Assembly: GCA_005880165.1 (NCBI GenBank)
Contig: VBJP01000135.1
Span: 1 to 6,771 of the forward strand
From: Chloroflexota bacterium
Lineage (GTDB): Bacteria; Chloroflexota; Limnocylindria; QHBO01
Direction: 5' to 3'
Length of the DNA stretch: 6,771 nt
Both the position numbers and the translations under genes were made by a program. The notes beneath the pieces are model-generated. The model saw only the letters and a list, made by a program, of their open reading frames with translations. It was not told the origin of the DNA and made no database searches. Positions 1 to 5,118 of this stretch are shown here, in pieces (within the stretch, counting starts at the first letter, position 1; every line of letters starts with the position of its first letter).

Positions 1-630
1 GGGCAGCGGGGGGATCTTGATGGGACCGATGCGCCGATGGGCGCCGGCCAGCAACGCACGTTTCTCCGCCAGGTAGCCAGCGATGAAGACGACGAGCACG
101 ATCTTGATCGCCTCACCCGGCTGGAAGGTGACCGGGCCGATGCTCAACCACAGCCTGGCCCCGTTGAGCTCGTTGCCGAACAGGAAGGTGATGACCAGCA
201 GCCCGGCGCCCCCGAGCGCCCAGGTGTACTTGTAGTGCCGCAGGATCCCGTCATCACGGAAGAAGACGGCGATCGCCACCATGGCCACCAGGCTCACCGC
301 GAACCAAACGAGCTGCGTCTCCGCCATGCCCACGGAGAACCCGAACAGGTTCATGCCCGCCAGCGTCTGGGGAAGGCGGTTGAGCATCACCAGCCCCACG
401 CCACCGATCGTGGCGGCGAGCGGCAGGAGCAGCTGGTCACCTCGGTGCCCGAGCAGTACCAGCGCCACGTGCGCGGCCACGACCAAGCCGATGTAGGCGA
501 TCGCCAGTCCCAGCGGTCCCGGGTCCGGCTTCCCGACCGCGACGATATGCGCCAGCGCGAAGCCGAGCGGGACCAGCAGCACCAGCGGAAGGAGGAGGCG
601 CAGCTCCGTGCCGCGCCAGCCGGCCTGCAT
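1..630 (-). CDS. FtsW/RodA/SpoVE (SEDS) family protein, N-terminal 210 residues; cut by the window edge
   Basis: SEDS proteins are integral membrane peptidoglycan glycosyltransferases that work with a class B penicillin-binding protein in elongation (RodA) or division (FtsW). Translating the minus strand from ATG at 630 gives 210 residues without a stop to the window edge. I see about six hydrophobic segments, near residues 12-32, 40-61, 67-83, 107-124, 136-152 and 174-188. The family signature is at 157-173 (NGARLWLSIGPVTFQPG), followed by E173, with QPGE where many members have QPSE. The start is fixed: an in-frame stop lies two codons upstream, and a GGAG (640-643) sits 9 bases before the ATG. 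The gene begins 3 bases after the fhaB-like stop, so it is surely cotranscribed and probably translationally coupled. Synteny with the mycobacterial fhaA-fhaB-pstP-rodA locus favours RodA over FtsW, but the sequence seen does not decide this. Confidence 0.93.
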   Translation of the reverse strand, partial: MQAGWRGTELRLLLPLVLLVPLGFALAHIVAVGKPDPGPLGLAIAYIGLVVAAHVALVLLGHRGDQLLLPLAATIGGVGLVMLNRLPQTLAGMNLFGFSVGMAETQLVWFAVSLVAMVAIAVFFRDDGILRHYKYTWALGGAGLLVITFLFGNELNGARLWLSIGPVTFQPGEAIKIVLVVFIAGYLAEKRALLAGAHRRIGPIKIPPLP

Positions 631-633
631 CGG

Positions 634-1080
634 TTAGCGCTCCAGGCGCATGCGCACGCGACCGATCATCAGCTCGTCACCGTAGCTCAGCGCCACCGGC
701 CGGTCGATTCGATGTCCGTTGACATACGTCCCGTTGGTGCTTCCCTGGTCCTCAACGAACCATGACCGGCCTCGGAAGGTGAGCATCGCGTGTGCCGCGC
801 TGGCAAAGTCGTCCTCGACAAAGATGGTGCTGTTCACGTTGCGGCCGATCGAGTTGATGGGGCCCAGCGCGATGGCCCTTCCGACCGGCGGCTCGTCCTC
901 CGGGGATTCGAGGACGGTCAGGCGTCCGATCCCCTGTCGGGCCGCCTCGCGCGTGCGCTCCGCGCTACGCAGGTCGCGGAGCAGGGAGCGTCCAAAGGCG
1001 AAGAGGACCAGGTACAGGAGTCCGACGAACGTCAGCTGAGCGACCAGGATCAGAATGCGGAGGGTGTCCTCCGTCGTCAT
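634..1080 (-). CDS. fhaB: FhaB-like protein: N-terminal membrane anchor plus FHA domain, 148 aa
   Basis: FHA domains bind phosphothreonine peptides. The mycobacterial homologue FhaB (FipA) is a membrane-associated partner of Ser/Thr kinase signalling in cell-wall growth. One hydrophobic helix at about residues 7-30 is followed by a basic stretch (R31-R42) and a linker, then an FHA domain at about 73-147. Canonical FHA positions are visible: SIGR with R80, S94 and H97 in the SxxH motif, and STNGTYVNG at 114-122 with N116 and G117. The length is close to that of FhaB-type proteins. Its ATG overlaps the TGA of the upstream fhaA-like gene as ATGA (1077-1080), and its stop lies 3 bases before the SEDS gene, so it is the middle cistron of a three-gene operon. 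No strong Shine-Dalgarno precedes the ATG, which fits coupled translation. The symbol rests on architecture and gene order, not on an alignment. Confidence 0.9.
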   Translation of the reverse strand: MTTEDTLRILILVAQLTFVGLLYLVLFAFGRSLLRDLRSAERTREAARQGIGRLTVLESPEDEPPVGRAIALGPINSIGRNVNSTIFVEDDFASAAHAMLTFRGRSWFVEDQGSTNGTYVNGHRIDRPVALSYGDELMIGRVRMRLER

Positions 1081-1829
1081 CCGTGGATCCCGAACTCGAT
1101 GGTGGTGCTCCCGACCTGGATGACGTCCCCCGGCCCCAGGGCCACCTCCTGCACGGGCTGGCCGTTGACCATCGACCCGTTGCGGCTGCCGAGATCCACG
1201 AAGCCGTACGCGCCGTGCTGGAGCTTCAGCTGGCAGTGATGCCTGCTCACCATGGGATCGTCGACGATGACGTCGTTGTCGCTGGCACGTCCGATGGTGA
1301 TCAGGGGACCGCCGAGATCGAACTGCACCGGGTCCTGGCCCTGGGTCGCCACGAGCAGGTACGCGCGCCGCGCCGAGTCGGGCGCGGCGTCTTCACGGGT
1401 CGAGAGCACCACCGTGTCGGAGGTGACCGGCGCGGACGGCTCCCGGTGCCGCCGTTCGCCGGCCTCGTCCACGACCCTGGCCGCGATGCGAATGTCGCCG
1501 CGGCGGATGCCGCGATCCGCGTTGAGATGGACCCGCGGCCTGGCGACGAGGGTGTAGCGCTCGTGGCGTGCACGCGTCAGCACGCCGTGCGCGAGGTCGT
1601 CCTCGAGAGCGGCGCGGTACGACTCGAAGGACGCGAAGTCCGTGGGGTTGAGGTGGAGCACGTACTGGTTGGGGACGATCACTCCAACGTCACCGAAGGA
1701 CTTGTTGGTGTCCATGGCGCGCTCGATGCGCTTGGCCAGCGAAACCGGCTGCAGGCTGGCACCCAGTCGACCGGCGGGAGCCTCGAAGAGGTGCTCGAGG
1801 AAGCCCTCGACACGCTGGAGGATGCCCAC
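1077..1829 (-). CDS. fhaA: FhaA-like protein: DUF3662 (FhaA_N) plus C-terminal FHA domain, 250 aa
   Basis: FhaA-type proteins read phosphothreonine marks on cell-wall regulators; in mycobacteria FhaA binds the phosphorylated pseudokinase domain of MviN (MurJ). I chose GTG at 1829 because the protein then begins MGILQRVEGFLEHLFE, matching the usual DUF3662 N-terminus (MG-LQR-E--LE). A TTG at 1910 would add 27 residues that do not resemble the family. Neither start has a convincing Shine-Dalgarno. The N-terminal domain spans roughly 1-120, including LQPVSLAKRIERAMD. A polar linker follows (about 121-155), then the FHA domain at about 157-248 with IGR (R181), SRHH (S195-H198), DLGSRNGS (N217, G218) and VNG. 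The FHA core residues are all present, so phosphopeptide binding is plausible. It is the first gene of the operon with fhaB-like and the SEDS gene, and is divergent from the plus-strand zinc-ribbon gene. Confidence 0.88.
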   Translation of the reverse strand: MGILQRVEGFLEHLFEAPAGRLGASLQPVSLAKRIERAMDTNKSFGDVGVIVPNQYVLHLNPTDFASFESYRAALEDDLAHGVLTRARHERYTLVARPRVHLNADRGIRRGDIRIAARVVDEAGERRHREPSAPVTSDTVVLSTREDAAPDSARRAYLLVATQGQDPVQFDLGGPLITIGRASDNDVIVDDPMVSRHHCQLKLQHGAYGFVDLGSRNGSMVNGQPVQEVALGPGDVIQVGSTTIEFGIHG

Positions 1830-1902
1830 GCGGCCGATGCTAGCACGCAGGCCGGACCACCTCGGCGGCCGCTCTATCGGTCCTGTTGAGCTCGGCAAGG
1901 TC

Positions 1903-1938
1903 GGTACCAATGGTCTACCAGGGGGTACAAAAGCCCCC
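1903..1938. repeat. nested inverted repeats in the divergent promoter region
   Basis: Three overlapping symmetric elements are seen. GTACC (1904-1908) mirrors GGTAC (1924-1928). Nearly the same centre is shared by TGGT-CT-ACCA (1911-1920). GGGGG (1921-1925) mirrors CCCCC (1934-1938) across an 8-base AT-rich spacer, and GGTACC at 1903-1908 is itself a palindrome. Co-centred half-sites of this kind between divergent genes fit a dimeric repressor or activator operator, but the regulator is unknown. The last element could instead be an mRNA hairpin if transcription starts upstream of it. Confidence 0.45.
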
Positions 1939-1963
1939 GTGCGGGAACCTTGTCGAGCGTCGC

Positions 1964-1969
1964 TATACT
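1964..1969 (+). promoter_or_regulatory. putative -10 box (TATACT) for the rightward zinc-ribbon gene
   Basis: TATACT matches five of six bases of the sigma-70 -10 consensus and would place the start of transcription near 1976, leaving a leader of about 30 bases before the ATG at 2007. A TTGTCG at 1950-1955 is too close (8-base spacer) to be its -35, and the proper -35 position (about 1941-1946) has no consensus match. The promoter may therefore be activator-dependent, which would suit the inverted repeats just upstream. Confidence 0.4.
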
Positions 1970-2006
1970 TTGCGCCCCTAAAGCTGCCACCGGGACGCGA
2001 GGCGTC

Positions 2007-3398
2007 ATGCCCGAAGCACTAACCGAATCCTTCTGCGAACGCTGCGGTACGCGCTACGAATTTCCTGCGCCCGCCAAGCTGAGCACGCTTCGCAAGACCC
2101 GCGGCCTGGTCTCCGGGTTCAAGAACTACATCATGAGCCAGGACGCCCTGAGCGACACCATCGAGGACGCCATGCGCTCCGAAGAGGAGATGGTGGCCTC
2201 GCATCAGCTCGAGGCCTTCCACGCCGCGTTCAGCTTCTGCATTGACTGCCGGCAGTACGCCTGCACCAACTGCTGGAACGAGAGCGCCGGCCGCTGCCGG
2301 AGCTGCGTCCCGATCCCGGGCGTCGACGACCTCGAGGACCGGATGGAGGCTGCCTACCTGGCCGACCACCAGGCGATGCATGCCGAAGCCATCGCCGGGA
2401 CCCTGGAAGCCGATGAGATCTCGCGCAGGCTTGGCGTGGAGGCCTGGCCAGAGAGTGATCTTCCCGAGGTCGCCGCCACCAACGGCCATGAGCCGATCGA
2501 GTGGCCGGACGAATCGGTCGCCGCTGGGCCGACCATCGAGGTCGAGCCGGAGCCGGTTGCGGCCGAGGCCGAGCCGCAGGTAGAGCCCGAGCCAGTTGCC
2601 GCTGCGGCCGAGCCCGAGCTGCATCCCATCCTTGCGTGGGAAGACGACGCGGAGATCACACTCCAGCCGGCCATCGAGGAGGGATTCCCCGAGCCAGAGG
2701 CGGAGTGGGTAGCTGCCGAGCTGGAGGCGGAACCGATGATGGCCGAGGCGGAGGCGGAGTTCGAGCCTCAGCCCGTGGCAGCAGAAGTCGCGGAAGTGCT
2801 GGAGCCCGTGGCGGCCGAGGTCGAACCCGAGCCCGTGGCGGCAGAAGTCGCGGAAGAGCCCGTGGCGGCCGAGGTCGAACCCGAGCCCGTGGCGGCAGAA
2901 GTCGCGGAAGAGCCCGTGGCGGCCGAGGCCGAACCCGAGCCCGTGGCGGCCGAGGTTGCGGAGGAGCCGACGCCGCTCGCGCCGCCTACTCCCATTCGCC
3001 CGCCCCACAAGATCACGCCGATCTCCGAGACGATCATTCGCATCCCGCGTGCCCAGCCGCTCCCGCCGACCGCCCAGCCGACTGCGATCGACGACGGGGC
3101 CCTGGCTGCCCGTCGCGCCCAGCTGGACGTGCTGGGAATCGACGATCCCGGAGTGGGCAGGGTCGCGCCGGCGCGCAACGTCCTGCCCTACCGGTCGAGC
3201 GGCGCGGGCGTCAGCCCGTCTGACCTTGTTCAGCGCACGCTCGGCGGGTCCAGCGCGCTATGGGCTGCATCCGCTCGCGAGGTGGCTTCGGCCCGGAGCG
3301 CCGTTGCCGTCCAGAACTGTGGCAGCTGTGGCCTCTCGCTATCGGCGAGCGCCCGCTTCTGCCGTCGCTGCGGGACGCGCCAGGCTCGTTCTGCCTGA
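2007..3398 (+). CDS. uncharacterised protein with terminal zinc-binding cysteine clusters and an acidic repeat core, 463 aa
   Basis: I do not recognise this gene. The ATG at 2007 follows GAGG (1999-2002) by 4 bases; a longer TTG form from 1950 looks unlikely. The N-terminus has CxxC at C10/C13, then, after a helical stretch rich in Glu and Met, three more CxxC pairs (C78/C81, C86/C89, C97/C100). That gives eight cysteines, enough for two structural zinc sites. Residues about 165-335 are acidic and of low complexity, built from Glu-Pro-Val-Ala-Ala motifs with exact tandem repeats (separate entry), and are probably extended or disordered. A Pro-rich stretch follows. The C-terminus (C438/C441, C452/C455) is a compact zinc ribbon of the form CxxCG-x(10)-CxxCG. 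No membrane segment or signal peptide is evident. It resembles an adaptor with metal-stabilised ends and a flexible spacer. It diverges from the FHA operon and converges on the fmdB-like gene, whose stop is only 11 bases away. Confidence 0.85.
   Translation: MPEALTESFCERCGTRYEFPAPAKLSTLRKTRGLVSGFKNYIMSQDALSDTIEDAMRSEEEMVASHQLEAFHAAFSFCIDCRQYACTNCWNESAGRCRSCVPIPGVDDLEDRMEAAYLADHQAMHAEAIAGTLEADEISRRLGVEAWPESDLPEVAATNGHEPIEWPDESVAAGPTIEVEPEPVAAEAEPQVEPEPVAAAAEPELHPILAWEDDAEITLQPAIEEGFPEPEAEWVAAELEAEPMMAEAEAEFEPQPVAAEVAEVLEPVAAEVEPEPVAAEVAEEPVAAEVEPEPVAAEVAEEPVAAEAEPEPVAAEVAEEPTPLAPPTPIRPPHKITPISETIIRIPRAQPLPPTAQPTAIDDGALAARRAQLDVLGIDDPGVGRVAPARNVLPYRSSGAGVSPSDLVQRTLGGSSALWAASAREVASARSAVAVQNCGSCGLSLSASARFCRRCGTRQARSA
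2802..2963 (+). repeat. three in-frame tandem copies of a 54-base unit
   Basis: The copies occupy 2802-2855, 2856-2909 and 2910-2963. The first two are identical at every base and the third differs at a few positions. Each encodes 18 residues made of two 9-residue half-units, EPVAAEVEP and EPVAAEVAE (the third copy has Ala for the first Val). Degenerate half-units occur upstream, near 2548-2605 and 2766-2795. Exact identity including third codon positions points to recent slippage or unequal recombination rather than ancient duplication, and copy number may vary between strains. The repeat is coding and in frame throughout. Confidence 0.92.
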
Positions 3399-3409
3399 CG
3401 TCGGCGGCG

Positions 3410-3736
3410 CTACTCCTTGGCCGGGCTACCAGCGCCTTCGCTCCCTGTCACCTTTGGCTTTTCGGCGCCGGCCCCGCTATCGGCGCCCGAATGTCCGCCG
3501 TCGGACCCCTTGGACGGCGACGCCTTTGAGCCCTGGCCTGCTTCACCACCCGTGGATGCAGCGCGGGAGTCGGTCCGGTAGAACCCGCTCCCCTTGAAGA
3601 TGATCCCGGTCGGGTGCAGGACGCGCCGCAGCTGGCCACCGCAATGCGCACAGATCGTCGGGCCATCCTCGAGCATCGAGTGGATGACTTCGGTGATGCG
3701 GCCGCATTGGCGGCACTGATAGTCGTAGGTCGGCAT
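3410..3736 (-). CDS. FmdB-family zinc-ribbon protein, 108 aa
   Basis: FmdB-type proteins are small zinc-ribbon proteins, first noted as putative regulators beside formamidase genes; their biochemical role is mostly unknown. The start at 3736 gives MPTYDYQCRQCG, the usual family N-terminus. Zinc ligands are C8, C11, C29 and C32. The family tail is clear at 44-54: GIIFKGSGFYR followed by TD. Residues about 58-108 are a low-complexity Gly/Ser/Ala/Glu/Lys tail, commonly seen in this family and probably disordered. An in-frame ATG 9 bases upstream (3745) is a possible alternative, and a longer form from 3793 is unlikely. No good Shine-Dalgarno or promoter precedes it. It lies 78 bases after the CpaE-like gene on the same strand, so readthrough from that gene is the likely source of transcript. 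It converges with the plus-strand zinc-ribbon gene. Confidence 0.9.
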   Translation of the reverse strand: MPTYDYQCRQCGRITEVIHSMLEDGPTICAHCGGQLRRVLHPTGIIFKGSGFYRTDSRAASTGGEAGQGSKASPSKGSDGGHSGADSGAGAEKPKVTGSEGAGSPAKE

Positions 3737-3784
3737 GCTCGGCATCCATGCCCGGCTTGGCGGGCTACTCAGTTCGACGGGGTA

Positions 3785-3808
3785 CCGCCGCACCGGTGGG
3801 CGCGGCGG
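3785..3808 (-). other. GC-rich stem-loop after the CpaE-like gene
   Basis: A 7-base perfect stem (3785-3791 with 3802-3808) encloses a 10-base loop, seven bases past the stop at 3815. No U-run follows on the minus strand, so a classical intrinsic terminator is not supported. It may reduce readthrough into the fmdB-like gene or stabilise the upstream transcript 3' end. GC-only stems arise easily by chance in this genome. Confidence 0.35.
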
Positions 3809-3814
3809 CGCGAA

Positions 3815-4993
3815 TCATGCCAGCCGGACGGACGCCTCGCAACGAACTCGCCGTCGCGCGGCGGGTGCGACCTTGGCCATGGGCGGCTGCGTGACCAGCC
3901 GGGCCACGTTGTGCAGGTCCTGGGCGATCTTCTCCTTCGGGAACTTCAGGATCACGGGGTGGCCCTCGTTTGAGGCCATCACCGCCTTGGGCCCGTTGGA
4001 GACGACGGTCGCCGACACTGGCAGGCCCAGGGTCTTGCTCATGTCCCCCACGGCGATCCCGTGGTTCGCGCGATTGACGACGACTCGCACGACGTCTCCG
4101 AGGCCGACCTCGCGGGCCAGCGTCAGGAACTGGGCGCTGTTTCGCAGGGCTCCTACTTCGGGCGTCACGACCAGGAAGATCTCGGTCGCCAGGGTCAGCA
4201 TCGCCATGGTCCGGTCGTCGTAACCGGGGTGGTTGTCGACCACGATGTAGGCGTGGTTCGCCTTTCCCCACCGCAGGGCCGCGAGCAGGAGATCCACGGT
4301 GATCTTTTCAGAGTCGCCGGGGTCGGTCCCCCAGGTAAGCACGCGCACTCCGGTCTCGGAGTGGACCGCGGTGACGTGCTCGAAGGCGAGATCGGTCCAT
4401 TCCTCGGGAGGACTGTCGGCGAGGTCGATGAGGCCCTTCTTGGCCGGCACCTCGAGCACGGCGGTCACGTTCCCGACCCCGACATCGGCATCGAACAGGA
4501 GCACCCGGTCGCGGGTCTGCTCGCGGAGCGCGACGGCCATGTTGACGGCGATGGTCGTCTTGCCGACCCCGCCCTTGGGAGCGAAGACGCTGATCACGCG
4601 GCCTTCGCCCATCATCGGCACGTCGCCCATCTCGGCGGCCATGCCGGCGGCATCACCGGGAAGCGTGCGGCCAGTGCGAATGAGCATGGCCTGCAGCCGA
4701 TAGATGAGCGCCTCAGGGGGGCACGGCTTCATGGCGTACTCGTCGCCGCGCTCCCCGTACTCAGGAGGCTCGTTCCCGAAGATCAGGATGGTTGGAACGC
4801 TCCGACCATCGTGAAGCGTGGCGTGCAGCTGTTGCGCCACTTCGGGCTGCTCGTCGCAGTCGATGGCTGCCAGGTCGACGTGTGGGCCCGATTCGTCGAG
4901 GCGAACCGGCTCGAAACCCGCTCGGCGCAGAGCGGCCTCGGCGGCGGCGAGCTCGCCGTCCGGCAGCGCGAGCAGGACGTTTGGTCGCTCCAT
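3815..4993 (-). CDS. CpaE/TadZ-like MinD-family ATPase with degenerate N-terminal receiver domain, 392 aa
   Basis: MinD/ParA-type ATPases dimerise on ATP and position proteins at membranes, poles or the nucleoid; the CpaE/TadZ branch localises Tad pilus machinery and carries an N-terminal pseudo-receiver. Residues 1-108 look like a receiver fold: hydrophobic first strand (NVLLAL), a possible acceptor Asp at D45 (AAIDCDE) and the conserved Lys-Pro at K89-P90. The paired acidic residues after strand 1 are absent, so it is probably not phosphorylated normally. The ATPase domain starts near 131: deviant Walker A KGGVGKTT (140-147, K140 and K145), FDAD (167-170) and the Walker B region YIVVDNHPG (249-257, D253). 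No transmembrane helix is seen. The C-terminus (about 374-392) is basic. ATG 4993 is preceded by GGAAGG at 4-base spacing. The open frame continues upstream to 5578 but collides with another gene. No Tad genes are adjacent, so the cargo is unknown. Confidence 0.88.
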   Translation of the reverse strand: MERPNVLLALPDGELAAAEAALRRAGFEPVRLDESGPHVDLAAIDCDEQPEVAQQLHATLHDGRSVPTILIFGNEPPEYGERGDEYAMKPCPPEALIYRLQAMLIRTGRTLPGDAAGMAAEMGDVPMMGEGRVISVFAPKGGVGKTTIAVNMAVALREQTRDRVLLFDADVGVGNVTAVLEVPAKKGLIDLADSPPEEWTDLAFEHVTAVHSETGVRVLTWGTDPGDSEKITVDLLLAALRWGKANHAYIVVDNHPGYDDRTMAMLTLATEIFLVVTPEVGALRNSAQFLTLAREVGLGDVVRVVVNRANHGIAVGDMSKTLGLPVSATVVSNGPKAVMASNEGHPVILKFPKEKIAQDLHNVARLVTQPPMAKVAPAARRRVRCEASVRLA

Positions 4994-4997
4994 AGTA

Positions 4998-5003
4998 CCT
5001 TCC
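4998..5003 (-). promoter_or_regulatory. ribosome binding site of the CpaE-like gene, inside a potential blocking helix
   Basis: GGAAGG on the minus strand lies 4 bases before ATG 4993 and fixes that start. Five of its six bases fall in the 9-base segment that can pair with 5091-5099. Confidence 0.7.
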
Positions 5004-5033
5004 GATGCAGTTCGGTGTGTTCCGGACTGCATC
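5004..5033. repeat. 30-base inverted repeat adjoining the ribosome binding site
   Basis: GATGCAGT (5004-5011) and ACTGCATC (5026-5033) are perfect 8-base arms. After one mismatched pair (A.C in the minus-strand transcript), three further pairs (5013-5015 with 5022-5024) close a 6-base loop. In the minus-strand mRNA it ends immediately before GGAAGG. As RNA it is a stable hairpin without a U-tail, so not an intrinsic terminator. As DNA it has the symmetry of a dimeric repressor operator. Confidence 0.75.
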
Positions 5034-5118
5034 AGTGTCCGCGGGCCCGCTTGGAGCGACAATGGGACTCCGGCGTAGTACCCGCGCGCCGAAGGTACTG
5101 GTCCGGTGGTTGTGCGAC

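Larger units (their letters stand above)
1830..2006. promoter_or_regulatory. divergent intergenic region between the fhaA-like gene and the zinc-ribbon gene
   Basis: This 177-base region must hold the promoters of both the leftward FHA/SEDS operon and the rightward zinc-ribbon gene. It is locally less GC-rich around 1904-1970. It contains a nested inverted repeat (1903-1938, separate entry) and a -10-like hexamer on the plus strand (separate entry). I could not identify a convincing leftward -10/-35 pair. Both flanking open frames could extend into this region using TTG codons (1910 leftward, 1950 rightward), but family comparison (left) and ATG plus Shine-Dalgarno (right) argue against that. 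Confidence 0.6.
4994..5118 (-). promoter_or_regulatory. structured leader upstream of the CpaE-like gene; candidate cis-regulatory RNA
   Basis: This 125-base gap separates the stop of the 244-residue zinc-ribbon gene from the ATPase start. In the minus-strand transcript, AGTACCTTC (5091-5099) is perfectly complementary to GAAGGTACT (4994-5002), which includes most of the Shine-Dalgarno. The 5' part of the same element (5094-5099) can instead pair with GGTACT at 5077-5082, an 11-base-loop hairpin that would free the ribosome site. A hairpin (5004-5033) sits one base from the blocking helix. A second small hairpin (5064-5069 with 5077-5083, one bulge) and a 10-base palindrome (5041-5050) lie inside. 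The structure is inferred by eye, not by folding software, and no known riboswitch class is recognised. Confidence 0.5.

Noticed and set aside
37..765. Plus-strand open frame of 242 codons
   Set aside because: It is the antisense shadow of the SEDS gene. The minus frame has clear family motifs and membrane helices, while this frame is Arg/Gln/Asp-rich with no recognisable domain.
1083..1889. Plus-strand open frame of 268 codons
   Set aside because: Antisense shadow of the fhaA-like gene; long antisense frames are expected at this GC content.
1830..1910. TTG start at 1910 for the fhaA-like gene
   Set aside because: The added 27 residues do not match DUF3662, whereas GTG at 1829 gives the typical MG-LQR-E start. 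The choice is not proven because neither start has a strong ribosome site.
1950..2006. TTG start at 1950 for the plus-strand zinc-ribbon gene
   Set aside because: It would include the putative -10 box inside the coding region and lacks a ribosome site; ATG 2007 has GAGG 4 bases upstream.
2802..2963. CRISPR-like array
   Set aside because: The copies are directly adjacent without spacers and lie in frame within a coding sequence, so this is a protein repeat.
2019..3008. Minus-strand open frame of 329 codons rich in Gly, Leu, Arg and His repeats
   Set aside because: It mirrors the plus-strand acidic repeat region. The plus frame has ordered cysteine pairs at both ends, an ATG with GAGG and a normal stop.
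5034..5062. Minus-strand promoter with TTGTCG (5057-5062) and GACACT (5034-5039), 17-base spacer
   Set aside because: The spacing is good but the -10 matches only three of six bases. If real, it would start the transcript inside the hairpin and remove the switch elements, so it is worth keeping in mind as the main competitor to the leader hypothesis.
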